A stretch of 64,000 nt of DNA from positions 2,666,001 through 2,730,000 of the forward strand of contig JBANDB010000012.1 in the NCBI GenBank assembly GCA_037576215.1. Direction: 5' to 3'. Shown piece by piece: positions 1 to 12,221 of the stretch. The stretch's first letter is position 1, and every line of letters starts with the position of its first letter. The DNA comes from Armillaria gallica (lineage: Eukaryota > Basidiomycota > Agaricomycetes > Agaricales > Physalacriaceae). Position numbers and translations under genes: made by a program. The notes beneath the pieces are model-generated. The model saw only the letters and a list, made by a program, of their open reading frames with translations. It had not been told where the DNA came from and made no database searches.

Positions 1-2062
1 TATGTAAAGTAATGTTCAGCCATTCTGATTGATACACCACACATAGGCTCACAGCAAATACAGGATATTCAGTCGCATTAAGGTTTAGAATCGAGAGCCG
101 GAGAAAACGGAAGGACAAGAGCCTGATAGGATGACTGCGTGGCAACAAGTAACAGATGATGCCGATATCCGGCAACCCCAGGGCGGATATAGGACTATGA
201 TGAATTGACGTAATACAGGGTCTGATATTCTAATTATAGCAATGGTCTTCAGTCGCGGGTATTCTGCTATACTATAGACGGTGTCATTCCAGTTGCCGGT
301 CGAGAGGCAGAGAGTTTGTGACAGTGACAGTCACAGTAAGGAACGGTCATGCTTATGTAAGATGTTGGCGTGAGTTCGAGCTCGAAGTATAAGAAGACTG
401 AATGAATGCAGTTACACTGTTACAGCGTTTTCAGTCAGATTACAGGATAATGATCAATTGGATCTACATCTTGATTAGTAAATAAAGCTACTAAGCTACT
501 CCTTGCGCCAGCATTGTTTCTTTGAATATTTTGTCGCGTGGCTCCTTATACCCGAGTGGTTTGTAAATATCAACATCTGTCATCTGATCTATTTAATTGA
601 GACGTAGTTATTATGAATGTAAGCAAAGTATATTTTGGAGCTCGCAGTAGTAAATGGCAAACAAGTGATGTACTGAAAGAGGCGCGCCAGAAAGCAAGAA
701 GCGCAAGATATCAGAACGTCCTAAATCGATGGGGCATATCCACACGATATACTCTAATGCGACAATATAAACTTTCTCAACCTTCTAGAATGAAACCCAT
801 CATCGCTAACTTGAGGTGAACACTTTGAAATGACAGACAGGATATATTTGGGGAGCCCACAGTGTACTCTGAATGGAGAGATCTTCTGCATCAACAACAA
901 CATTATATACAAGTTTCCATCCTTCTATAGACAAATTTGGATAAGATGGTCTACAAAAACAACAAAAAAAACAAACTTTACAAGCAATACGTGCTGATGG
1001 GAGCTTGCACACATTCATGGCATCCAATGGATCGTAGAGCTTCCTTCTTTCCCTCCTCAGAATAAATAAAACGTAGTCAGTATAAGCGCCGCTAGGAACT
1101 GGGTCGGGAAAGCTACTGACGGCTCTGAATTTGTCTTTACGTGTATGTGTTCATGTACAGCGTCAAGACGTCCTATGGATTAGAACAGCTTTTTTAAAAT
1201 TATCTGTGGAGAGATGTGGTGATGCCATTGGTAGGTCAGAAGTATGGTCGGAGGAAAAGAATTCTAGGAAAATTTTTTATCAGTGTCATGGAAGCTATCC
1301 TCAGCTCGCCGATTCAGTGTACATCCTCTTCAGATGATCCACCATAGGATCACACCGACGGTCTACATATCGCCGGTGACATGACCCTTATCCATGAATT
1401 TCCGCCGACACGTGATCCTAGATGTTCGTCAGATCTTAAAGGATATAGAAATGGAGAAGGAAGCTGTCGATTCAAATGAGCACATAGACACGGAGATACC
1501 TCTTTCGAGCCTTCGAGAACGTTGCAAACCTGAAAAAACGAATCAGCGCACGCAACAATGATTGAATGTACCCGTCATCCTTGGTGCAGAGCTGATATTA
1601 TAAAAATTCTTGAGCAAGCGCTCTTGTCAACAGCACACAATGTGATCATTTGAATGCTCGCAGAGATCATCTCAAAATTGAAGAGATTTGATGAGGTAAT
1701 CGAAGAAGCCAAATCCTGACAATAAGAGTATCAGATATAATCAACTGTTGACGAAGACTCTTCCTCCCGCCTCCTGAAATAGAATTAGCTCCGCCCTGCT
1801 CAAATGATTCAGAGTAGAACTTGTGAAGAACGAGTCACAATAACTCACCGTATATCTTCTGGTGAAAGAAAGAACCATCCATTGAAGATTAGTGAAAAGG
1901 AACGGCTCTCTTTATAGTCAGAAATATGTGTAGTATGTTGGGTGTAGTTCAGGAAAAGACCTGCCAATGATGATCTCATGATAATGACGATGGTGATGAC
2001 TCAACACTTTGACACTACCATGGCTGACTTTTGCCACATACATCACATGACCGTATCTTCAA
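1..2062. other. Sparse leading region, no gene assigned
   Basis: Only short open frames (under 75 codons) occur on either strand and none shows a recognisable domain, a conserved motif or a convincing splice chain. Base composition is AT-rich and even. I see no terminal repeats or tandem arrays here. It may hold decayed genes, but nothing can be supported. Confidence 0.5.
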
Positions 2063-2884
2063 ATGTCACTTACCAAAGCCAAGGCAAGAATCATTTTCCT
2101 AGGTAATCATTCTTACTATCATCTGCATATAGAGTATAATAAGGATGTCGTTCTTTACTACTTAGGTCCATCGATCTCCTTTAACTTTACTCCTTCCGTC
2201 GTTATACAAACAATGGATATCGCTACTACCAGTAACAGTTGGACCCAGTCCGCTTTATCTACACTCGCCGACACATACGTGAATGTGTCTGAAGACTCAG
2301 AACCTCCAAGTCTACCGTTCCTGGATGGATATCTCTACACTCCTCCCCCGTCTCCAACTTTGCCTCCCATATCCAGTTTGGGTGCCGTAGATGCACAGCA
2401 GATGCGTCATTCCCCCCTTCCCTTCGATATTGGCCCAGCCGTATTACCTATTGATGAGGTAGCGATCTGTGCTAAAGTACACGGCATGATGATTCCCAAC
2501 GTGCATGAAACATCAGAACAGCAGGTTACTCGCATCGATCACAATCTTCATCGTGTCGCCGACATGGCTTCTGATATCCTTCCCAATATACAAATGAAGC
2601 TTGACGATTTACACTCGTTCATGGCTGATGCTCTCGCAGCCCACGATCCTAATGACATCACTTCTATTCTTGGCAAAATTAACGTCATTCACGACGCGCT
2701 GCAGAACTTCGTTGGTCAAGCCAACGGAAGGATGGATGGCCTTCAAGTGGTGCTTGATGCCATTGTAAAGCTCACCAAAACACTCTCTACGCATCCTTCT
2801 GATCAACATTATTCAAGAGGAACGAATCTACGGAAGACATCACCTACTTATTCTCTCCATCGACCAGACCCCCACACAAAGTGA
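2063..2884 (+). CDS. Hypothetical protein, possible transposon gag/ORF1 remnant
   Basis: This is an open frame of 273 codons. A better start is the internal ATG at about 2213, which gives a protein of about 223 residues. The N-terminal half is rich in Pro and Ser (a PPPSPTLPP stretch). The second half is predicted helical, with heptad-like hydrophobic spacing around DHNLHRVADMASDIL and the following 80 residues, as in a coiled coil. There are no transmembrane segments or zinc knuckles. A second frame downstream (3002-3223) reads as a small alpha/beta segment and could be a further exon. I do not recognise the family. A coiled coil followed by a small folded segment resembles ORF1 of fungal LINE elements, but no reverse transcriptase follows, so this is only a guess. 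Confidence 0.4.
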   Translation: MSLTKAKARIIFLGNHSYYHLHIEYNKDVVLYYLGPSISFNFTPSVVIQTMDIATTSNSWTQSALSTLADTYVNVSEDSEPPSLPFLDGYLYTPPPSPTLPPISSLGAVDAQQMRHSPLPFDIGPAVLPIDEVAICAKVHGMMIPNVHETSEQQVTRIDHNLHRVADMASDILPNIQMKLDDLHSFMADALAAHDPNDITSILGKINVIHDALQNFVGQANGRMDGLQVVLDAIVKLTKTLSTHPSDQHYSRGTNLRKTSPTYSLHRPDPHTK

Positions 2885-3001
2885 TCCAAAACCCCAACCC
2901 AAGGACCCCACGCAAGCTATTCTTCACCAGAAGCTAATCTGCAGGCCCCTATTCATTCTTCCTTTCACCAAATAGAACCCAGTTTCGGCCCAAGCAGAAC
3001 C

Positions 3002-3223
3002 ATGCACGAGGTTTCTGAGGTCCTTGTCCATCATGTATCTTTCATCAAACAGACGCCTAAGGAGGCAGCCAATACACTTATTCGTCAAATGGATAATCTC
3101 GGTTTCCGAGATATTCAGAGTACAGGGAAAGCCTTTGGGTACCCCTACAGTGTACTCAGCATCAGATTTAAATCGTCTGAAGCTGCGCACCGGTTTGTGC
3201 CGCATTTGATTCTCCTGCTCTAA
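3002..3223 (+). CDS. Short hypothetical ORF downstream of the 2063-2884 frame
   Basis: This frame of 73 codons begins with ATG (MHEVSEVLVHH) and ends at a TAA just before non-coding DNA. It lies 117 bp after the stop of the preceding ORF, on the same strand. The composition looks coding: KEAANTLIRQMDNLGF suggests an amphipathic helix followed by a strand-rich part ending in IRFKSSEAAHRFVPH. It may be the last exon of the upstream gene or a separate fragment. No family is recognised. Confidence 0.3.
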   Translation: MHEVSEVLVHHVSFIKQTPKEAANTLIRQMDNLGFRDIQSTGKAFGYPYSVLSIRFKSSEAAHRFVPHLILLL

Positions 3224-4059
3224 AATACTGTCTTAGTACTTTCACTGCTGAACTTTGTGACGGGTTTAGTCCAAAGGTCTTTGTTCCAAGTCTCGCATCG
3301 TTAGATGACATCAAAGAGCCCTCTACCTCCGTCTAAGTTTTGGCGGTGAAGGTCGAAGACTTGTGTTCCATTCATGAACTCCCTTCTTTTGATTGTATGT
3401 ACTTATCTATTGCCTCTCTATGTATGTCGTGTAATACAATAGGACCGATTCCATTGTTTTGAAGCATACAAATGTGTGATTGTTAACCATTGAAGAAATC
3501 AAAATCTAGTACGCGATCGAACGAAGCGCTAGCTAAGAACGAGGAAAAATACTCCACAACCTTTGCTAATAAATAACAAGGGCGGGTCAACATTGGCGAA
3601 TCGCTATGCTTTTGGAAACCGATATGAAAACGGTACGGATTTTGCATCGGCTGTACCGTACCGCGAGTAAGATTTTTCGTACGACCGTATTATTACAGTC
3701 GTATCCGTAATGGTACAGTTCACATCCCTAACCAGGCCAAGCCCCGGGAAATGTAATGAATAAAATATACCTAGGTGATATGCTCTAGTCAATCAATGAT
3801 CTCAAATAGCGATACGGCTAGGGATCAAAGCTGAATGCGATTACCGTCTAGCAAGCACAGTCATAAGGACAACAGATGTTGAATAAATTTGCTTTGGGAC
3901 TGAAATTTGAGAGGAGGGCATATTACACATATAGGGAATGTAGTGTATAGTACATGATAACTAGGTAGAAATATTGAGAGAGAAATGACGACAGAAACAG
4001 AAACAGATGCTGAACAAGGACTGACACGGCAACTTTATTGGTTCACGGTCAACGACTGG
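3224..4059. other. Intergenic region, no feature recognised
   Basis: No open frame above 62 codons and no recognisable domain was seen. At 3604-3720 several short TACCGT/ACGGTA-like words recur, which gives weak inverted symmetry. Nothing firm can be assigned. Confidence 0.4.
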
Positions 4060-4530
4060 CTATTTCGTTCGACTTCGAAGAAGTGCTGCTACGGCTGCTT
4101 CGTAGCCAAAGGTTAGCGTCCATCTATGCTCCTTCAGTCTTGCTTCGTTGCTAATGTGTTGGTGTAGCTTTTGTTTATCGCTTGTGACTTCGTATGAGGG
4201 CGACGTCCATTGAACATATGAAACATACTTGTTAGGTGGGATGGTATATGATCTTTGAATGCCATTCTTAGATACAGGTGGGTTGGTGGAACCAGTGACG
4301 GGAGGATTGGCAAAAGTTACATGTTTGGGACATTTCGGTCGTATTGGTGATTTCGCATAGATTGAAGGTCGGTTAAGTACTTTCTGATAGAAATTAGTTC
4401 GTACTTGTTGCTGTACTGCAATGAATCGATGCCGGTTGCGATCCTGTTGGTGATAATTTGATTGGAGTGGTGTGTTGTACAGATCTCGTGTCATATAGTT
4501 CCGTGAGTTGCGTTCATATGGTAGTGCCAT
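4060..4530 (-). CDS. Hypothetical basic protein
   Basis: This ATG-started frame of 156 codons encodes a basic, Asn/Gln/Pro-rich protein. It has no membrane segment, no signal peptide and no zinc-binding pattern. Clusters such as RNRHRF and PIRPKCPKH give a high positive charge, which would suit nucleic-acid binding or disorder. The frame ends in a short Ala/Leu helix (EAAVAALLRS). No neighbour on the same strand suggests an operon-like or spliced extension. It could be a real small gene or a retroelement remnant. I do not recognise it. Confidence 0.35.
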   Translation of the reverse strand: MALPYERNSRNYMTRDLYNTPLQSNYHQQDRNRHRFIAVQQQVRTNFYQKVLNRPSIYAKSPIRPKCPKHVTFANPPVTGSTNPPVSKNGIQRSYTIPPNKYVSYVQWTSPSYEVTSDKQKLHQHISNEARLKEHRWTLTFGYEAAVAALLRSRTK

Positions 4531-4699
4531 CGTTTGAGAGTCCTGTTGTTTGGAAGCTTGATGATGGTTCCTGGCAGTATGGTCAGATTCTTGCCCTGGT
4601 AACAGGACAATATAGTGGATATGTCGCCTTTTTGAAGAGAATGATTTATTATCGGTTAAAATGCCATCAATTGAAAAGTCAGGAAGGATGAGTCACGTT

Positions 4700-6262
4700 T
4701 AATAGTTCACCGTTCGTCTAGCTTTGACGATCCGAGCCCAGCAAACAACAAGACGTAGTGGTTCAGAAGAAATCCACATGCTCCCAATGTTGGGGCTGAA
4801 TCCAATCCAAGCTGTGCTACTGAGAAGACACTTGCGTCCAATGGATGTTAACTAAATGTGTCGGTAAGATAGAGTCATTGGTGCGGCGGATAAGTAGAGA
4901 GGGGACATCTGATTTGGTCGAAGGATACAGAAGCAACAGGCCAGAATTAACGTCGCTGAGGTAAGAGCTTGAATTCTGTTATAGTAGTCATCATTGTAAG
5001 AGAAAGCGAAGAAAGTGGCGCTATATATTTCGCCGAACATAGTATTCTAGCAACTTCTTCTCTCAAGTGAATTCTGTTCGATATCAAGTTCAGATCAATG
5101 ATTGGGGGACAATATAAGATGCTTACCGTCGGCCATGAGATTGCCTAGTAAAATATTATTTCGTCGCCATTGTGATAATACGACAGCCTTTGTCCAATGC
5201 TGCTGCACCTCAATGATTGATCCGTAGGATCACGCTGACCGCCAGAGTATAACACGGAACATCCATATGCGAACGTTTCAATCGAGTTGGATCGATGTAG
5301 GTTTATGACCATTTTTGTTCTTGAGAACTGATCACGAATGCGCTTGGTTGGACCTCCATCTGCAAAAAGAATACTACAAATTATTTCAAAGCGACTCACT
5401 ATTAACCAGTAACCACTGTCACGTATCTCGTCGAACCGAGAAGGGTTGCAGGATAGCTGTTCAATGGAACGGCTGCTGGATTTCAGCCCGCCTTTCCCTT
5501 TGTCATTATTATTAATAACGAGGTGCCGCGTATGTAGACAGTCAACATTCTATCACTGAGAGGTTAAAAATCAGCTCAAGTCAGCATGGCAAAGGGCATG
5601 CCTTTGGAGAGCAACGATTGCAACAAGCAATGTTCGACGGAAGACTTTCACGAGGACATATCGGTAAACAGCATATGACACCATCGAACTGGGCAGTCCA
5701 CCGGTGACTATAATCAGCAGAAAATTTAAATGTCAAATGCCAAGGACAAGAGAAATCATACCACAGTACAAAATGGACAACAAGAATGCACGGCCATGAG
5801 GCGTTGAATAAGCTTGAAGATCGGGCCGGCAAGGAAGAGCAGGATGTCTTTGAAGACGACACGCGGTTGGCAGTTCTCAGCAGGTCCGATTTCGTGTGAT
5901 GTGACAACACCAAACCATTTTTCGGGCCGAAGTCCGTTCTACTTATATGTGTCATCGTCCTGGGAGTAAGCTGCTCTTCGTTATGACGATTACCCCTTTC
6001 CAAATTCTGATAAAGTTCAAACCACTTGTTAAAACTGGGTTCAGACTCGCTACCACTACAACATGTATCGCTTTATTGCACAGGAAGACATCCGAAACAG
6101 CACTGATAATTTCTATGTTACACAGCATAGGCGGCTTGTGCGCAGCACCGGGCAACTTAACGCAAGTAAGGGATTTACCCTGAACATCTCTAAGCTACTG
6201 ATAATGATTTAGAGTACATCCTAAATGCTGCGCGGTCTATATCAGACGGAACCACATCACAG
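4700..6262. other. Region with only short unassigned frames
   Basis: Minus-strand frames of 60-140 codons (for example 5581-6003 and 5145-5399) and short plus-strand frames overlap each other. None has a recognisable motif. The 5581-6003 minus frame is Cys- and Trp-rich and ends in a Cys/Pro tail, but I could not link it to a family. The promoter and first exon of the gene at 6263-7762 may lie at the right end. Confidence 0.35.
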
Positions 6263-7762
6263 ATGATGCACAAAGTGCTGATGGAAATACAGTGTCTCGT
6301 AATAAGCTTTTCCGATTCCAATACTGACTTGAAAACCCAGCGACTCATAAGTCACGATTGGGATCGAGAAATTCTACGACATACACCCCTTTTCTCATCC
6401 TTGCTATTCAAACATTCTTCCAGCAAAAATCCGCTTGACTACGTTTTGGACGAACGGTTCATCTCCACCTTCATCTTGTGGCGAGGTCTAGAGAGTACCA
6501 TCACTTCTATAACCCTATTCAACTGGCATCTGGACCACTGCTGCTGGTTTTTACATTTACTGAAGGCTGTCAAATTCGTCCATATCGTCAAATGTAAACC
6601 TTGGAAGTGGCTCTATTGCCTACCTTCGAGCGTGATGCATCTCACGATAAAAGATACCCGAATTTATGTAACTCCAGACCTCCATCGCTTGGTGGACAAC
6701 AACTCCCAATTAAGATCTTTATCTCTTGATAGCGCCAATTTTCAGAATCTCGTGTGTACCTCACTAAATGTGTTGCAGTAGTGATACTGATTTCCGAACA
6801 GGTAGACCTCTACTACGATTATCCCACAGGACACACCAATAACGACATTAACTATTTATGGAAGCTAGAACACGGAATCAATTGTAACAACATGCAAGTC
6901 AACCCTCGGAAGCCTATTGTACTGGAAGAACTTTCACTGTATGAGACAGGGCTTGAGACACTAGATGTATACGACATCCTTTACCTCCTGGCAGGGGACG
7001 CAAATATGTATCTTGCATCTTATCATGCCAGTGGCGGGATTGATAGAGTTGTAAATCATCGAATTACAGGCGAATTTGTGACTCACTTGCGATGCGGATT
7101 TGAAGATCAAGCATACGTAGAACCTACAGCGTGGACGCGCTTAGGCCACACCGTCATTGATTTAACATTGGGAGGTATGTCGTGCTCTATTTTGTAGTTG
7201 AAGCAGCAATCTAACAATCCCACCTTCTGCTTCAGCTGCAGGAGACCATTATCCTCATCCGCTCTCGATAGTGCAGTTCTTATCGCTCCGTGTACTGCGT
7301 TTTGAATTTAATCTAGAAGTTGGAACATACATGGAATGGGCTCTGCGCACCGCACGTCAATGGGCATCAACCAATAAGAGCGATTTCTATCTGTATATCT
7401 ATGAAACTCATCCGTGGTGCTCTATGGATGAGTGTTTCTGTAAATTACGGATATACAACATTCATGAAGATGAATGGATTAACTGCGACAGCTGGCACGT
7501 CTGGTGGACATTTTTGCAGGACTGGCTCATATCAGAATGTTTTTTGGCAGGAATACACAACAACGCGACAATTTTCAGGGAAGTGCTTCATATTATTTTT
7601 CTAGTCTCGATATACCCTGATAAGCCTCCAGTTGCTGTTGCTTCATCACCACTTAAATACGCCGAAAGCTTAGTCACGGGATATGCCAAACGATTCAAAT
7701 TAGAAAGGAACATATTCACTGAAGTTTCTATAAAGTCTTGTGACGAATACACCTCACGATAG
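6263..7762 (+). CDS. Leucine-rich-repeat-like F-box family protein, N-terminus unresolved
   Basis: Three open segments join through good introns. Intron 1 is 6752-6801 (50 nt, GTGTGT...ACAG). Intron 2 is about 7175-7241 (GTATGT...TGCAG). The spliced frame stays open to the TAG at 7760-7762. The protein shows irregular leucine-rich segments (LPSSVMHLTI, SQLRSLSLDSA, LSLRVLRFEF) of the kind found in the C-terminal half of agaricomycete F-box proteins, which act as substrate adaptors of SCF ubiquitin ligases. I did not find the F-box motif (LPxELhxxIh) upstream, so the first exon is missing or degraded. Length is at least 470 residues. No lesions were noticed in the joined exons. Family assignment is by pattern only. 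Confidence 0.5.
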
Positions 7763-7821
7763 ATCATTATGTATAATCCAAAGACAGGCTGCTGGCAGCC
7801 TTACATCATATATTAACAATT

Positions 7822-10800
7822 TTATGCTCTTCTGATATCCGGCAGCAGAAACTCGTTATCCTTGGCGGTCAACAAGAGAAGACCCAGTGATTTGTATAAT
7901 GCCATCGATGCGCGTTGACTTAAATCTTTTGAAGTGGCCAACAATGTCTACCAGACAGTGACAATCATAAGAAATCCATCCAAAGCCTGCAATGTAACGT
8001 TAATACTGCAAACAGGCCTAACCCATAACGTTTGGAAAACAATCATACCTGGAGCAAGCCTAGAGGATTTTGCAATATGATGGTGCATAAACCCTGGAAG
8101 GATTCATCTTTATTTGGACCGTCTGGCATCTCCAATACTAAATGGCACCAATCCTCGGCACACTCAGATAAACGGTCAATGATTAATGAGGGATGCAAGA
8201 GTGCAAAATGGCCAAGTAAAAAAACAGCACATAACAAGGTCTCTCTAGGGGATCTCCCAGACGAAACCATGGAGATGATTCGATCAACTATTGGACGTGC
8301 CCACAGAGAGAACTCCAAGCTCTCTATAAGTGGTAGCATGTCAGCTTATACACTCGTAAATATGATAGAAAACTCACCAAAACCTAAATGGAACATTATG
8401 CGTCCAACCACCCACATCGCATTCTTCGATGGAGAATCTACTTCCTCAACACTACCCAATTCGAAATGGATCGTCAAGGAAGACATGATTTCAGAAAGAT
8501 ACAGATGCACGACGGAGGAGGCAACCACAACTAGATCTCCTAACAGTGCATAGGATGATCGTTGAAAGGTCTGGTCCAGATGGTTGAGACATATTAGTAA
8601 ACCAGGCATGATTAACTCGTCGGCATCTGGCATTGCCCATTGAGACGTCGGCCACACATTCCGTACAATGCTGAACAGAACGTCCAATACGTTATGAAGC
8701 ACGTATAATGGTCTTCCGTTCTCTCCGCCAGTTGGAACCACATTTACACTGATCATGTCAAAGCAAAGCCGTAATGTGTCTTCCATGTAAGGCAAAAACA
8801 GAGGTCCTATGGCACCTATAATCACAACGATTGCCTCTCAGAATGTCCTCAGTATCCCAGTTGATGACTAGTGTAATATCGACTCACCTTTACCAACTTG
8901 ACAAATTCTGGGTCTTCCAGTTCGAAGGTGATATAGGCTGCCCAGCGTCTCATGAGGTACCAGTAGGTCCACGTATGTTTCTTCCGATAGAAGGGCTCCA
9001 GAAGATTGAGCAAAGTGATAGAGTGCAATATGCGGCTCTTAAACTCCGTCCGTTGTAATGTTGAAGCAAGTAACCCATGACCCGCACAACCAGGTCGAGA
9101 TGTACTACGGCGCTCTCTCTTGCATTAATACAGAAATGCGTGAACGTACTACAGGCCCCTTGTTGGACCCATTCGTCAGTGTCAAAGAACAACACGAGAC
9201 ACTGTGAGACGTTAGTTTCCAGTCTCACAAATCGAACATCGGGGACTTGCTCGGCTGATTATAGGTGCGAGAAATAGCCTGTTCTCATTTGTTTGTGCGA
9301 AGGCTTGAGCATACCGTCCCAGAGACCAACATGATGTTGAACGTATCAATGGCTATAGAATTTCAGTGAATAACCAAAACAACATACATGTTTATGGCAC
9401 ACCTGCAGATCACCGCACGCCTGCAACAAATACGGTGTTATGGCCTGTAAATGGGGGGCAATCGTGGACATACAGCCTAGATAGCAGTCAAGTTTGTGAA
9501 AAGGTGACGACGTAGATAGGTTGTAGACAGACATACCAATACTAACGATACCCCATGCCAAGATCGCGCTTTCCTGCACCAACCAGTTGTGCTGGTACAT
9601 CTTCGTCCTCAGCAGCACAAGCAACATATCTGACACTTCGTTCCCATATGTGACAGCCATTCGGCCTAACTTCACCATTGAACATACCCTGATATCCCAC
9701 AACAACCCGTCTATCGTTCGTTCAGTCTCCTGTTGAATTGTGGTTGGACCGTGTTCAGAGACGAACGATGGAGACTGTACACCAATGGCGGAAGTGTCAG
9801 ATGTAGACTCTCTATACGTCACTCGATCTAGGAGGGCATGGATAATAGAGAGAAGGAATGGGCAAGTATACACAGTATACCTCGGAAGTTTGACCAGCAT
9901 GTATCAAAAATTACATGCAGCCAGCGCGACCCCTTCATCATCGTCTTTCAAGGACTGGACCATGACTTCGCCAACAGATCCAAGCATAAGGTCTTGAGGG
10001 AAATGCGTAAAGAGTTTTGTGAGTACCTGGCAAGGGTTACGCCAGACGTCGGGACTACAATCGACAGCAACACAGGAAAGTATATGGAAAATGTTTGGGA
10101 CACTTTCCGATATGAGAGAAATCCCGACCAGGATACGTGTAGACAGACACGCCAAGGCTAACGTGCGCACATTGAGGGGCGAGTGACCAGTCAAGACGGC
10201 ATACTTATGCATCAAAAACTGAGGGGACCATTGGTCGTCCACCGTGGCATTGAGACTGTTCAGATTGCTTATATACAGAGCGTACAGCACCATCAAGATG
10301 GCCTAATAAACATAATAAGAAAACATTCACAATGAACACCCCAAGGGATATAGGACAACACTACCGACTCACTTCCTGCAGTTCCGGGTTTGAGTCATCA
10401 AGCATGGAAACCAAGTGTCTCATCCAATCTCTCCATGCTAACGGCCCAGTTTCTTGGAAAAGAGCCATTATGATTTGCATAGCAACAGGTCGCATCACAA
10501 GTTCCACCGCGATAATGAGAATAGTTTTTTGAATATATTGAATACCGGCGGGAGAGGTAGAACGGTACAGAAGGTCGACGTTGCTTTTCAGTTGATAACC
10601 AGCGGCCAACCTGACGGCAACCTCACGAATTTCCAGTAAAGGGCAGGCGATATGTACAAGGTAGGCAGCGAGATCTGGTTCATCCTTAAACCCTTCCAGC
10701 TTACAGGCCAACAATTAACACTGAAGAAAACGACTTTTAAACGAAACAAACTTACAATGTCCGCTGATCCAGCCGTATGTCGGATGCCCTCACGTAGACG

Positions 10801-10845
10801 AGCAACAATATTGGAAATCAGGCCTGTACGAACAGGAAGCCACAT
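7822..10845 (-). pseudogene. Transportin/importin beta-2 (Kap104-type) gene, degraded
   Basis: HEAT-repeat karyopherins of this family carry PY-NLS cargo such as hnRNP proteins into the nucleus. The start is ATG at 10843-10845 (MWLPVRTGL, equivalent to the WKPDEQGL start of human transportin). I could follow exons 10756-10845, 10373-10699, 9537-10302, 9403-9476, 9251-9352, 8888-9201, 8378-8834, 8049-8323 and 7822-7986. Landmarks are RSTSCWSLGRYA, ACSTF, SSYALLGDL and GLCTIILQNPLG. Lesions are a TGA at 9904-9906 where the family has Trp after the ACNF/ACEF motif, two frame changes between about 9040 and 8950, and a TAG at 7948-7950 near the C-terminus. The acidic loop that releases cargo when RanGTP binds is largely lost. 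It is probably a decaying duplicate; sequencing error is the alternative. Confidence 0.82.
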
Positions 10846-12221
10846 AAGGATGAGTGAGCAAGAGGGAACTGCAGAAGATGGGCACAACAAACAATTCACC
10901 AGAACCTGTACATATCAACTTTAAGTACGAGAACTATGCTGATTCACGCAGCTATGTCCGCCAAAAATTGGACATCACATTGTGTTACGTTCTCAGGGCT
11001 GGGTGTCAGGAGGCAGTTACTGATCAAGATTCGCTTTTATCTGTCCTTCCTAAATAGTAAATCCGATCAAACCTCCATTGTCAGGGCCGGAGCGATAGCA
11101 AAGAACAAAAAAGTTCTCGGACTTTTATCCCTGAAGGTTTTGACTAGAAACCTAGATCTTTCTGAACGCAATAATAAATAATAAACTTTAGCTATACAGT
11201 CGTATGATTATCTTACATATCTTTGTAGAAACTCATGGTCGGGAGCTAATATACTGCAACCAGTCAACCAAAGTCTATCTAACCAACAATACACACAATG
11301 ACCGTACTTCATATAAGATTCAAAGTATCTGTTCGACACCTGCAACACACCACAAGATAATTTCGACATTTTTTGAAAATTTATTAACATTGAAAAAGCA
11401 AAGGTCAGGACCACACTAGTGGAAGGCTCAACAGAAGCTCCGTACTACGCAACTAAAGAAACCTATCTACATCGTCCACTGTGCTAAGACAAAGAAACCG
11501 AACTGCCATGAAATCGAACCTAACCAAAGCTCTACAACTGTTGGTTAATGCTCGCATTATCGGTGACCGTGAGCAGGAAAGAAAGAAAGAGAGGCTATGA
11601 TTAATGAAAGTGAGCAAATAAGGAATGTGCCATGGCAAGTACCAATCCTAGTGAGACAAGTTTGTCTCCGCTGGGAGAGTTGAAGTTTCAAGTGCTTGCG
11701 ATAGTGCATAGCGTGCTACATTAAAGTCACAAAGGGCAATAGCACAGACTTTTCGTCTACCCTCCTTTATTCTAGCGCATATGCACTGCGACGGCATAGT
11801 AGTCACGAGGACAGTTATCGACTGGAGAGGTTCTTGAAACTCTTCCCGTCGTCTCACTCATAGAGCAGCTAGCACAAGTATACAAATTACACAAAAAATC
11901 GTGGTAGAAGTAGTAACGAAAGCATCGCAACTTACTCTCTGACGTCGTAACACGACTTCAAAACATTGGTACAACTTTGTATAAACATACAATGGACATT
12001 CATAATATGCGAATCAAAATTTGTCTCAACTAAATTCACGACCACTACTTACATGCAAATGTCAGGGCCAAGGCGCCCGTAACTGGTAAATCAGGTTAGC
12101 TTTCATACAAGGTGGTTGAGACCAATTACGCACTAGTTTTCCCACACAACGCCTAGTTTGTACTCTAGCGACCTAAAGTAGCCTTTGTGAGACCGTAAGA
12201 GCTAGGATCCACCACGATTAC
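10846..12221. other. Intergenic region between transportin and F-box genes
   Basis: Short frames of 60-80 codons appear on both strands (for example 11208-11414 and 11648-11857, minus). None has a domain or a convincing splice chain. The first 200 bp next to 10845 should hold the promoter of the minus-strand transportin gene, but no clear TATA motif stands out. No repeats were seen. Confidence 0.4.

Noticed and set aside
8032..8553. Plus-strand 173-codon ORF
   Set aside because: It is antisense to two clear transportin exons with family motifs and has no signal of its own.
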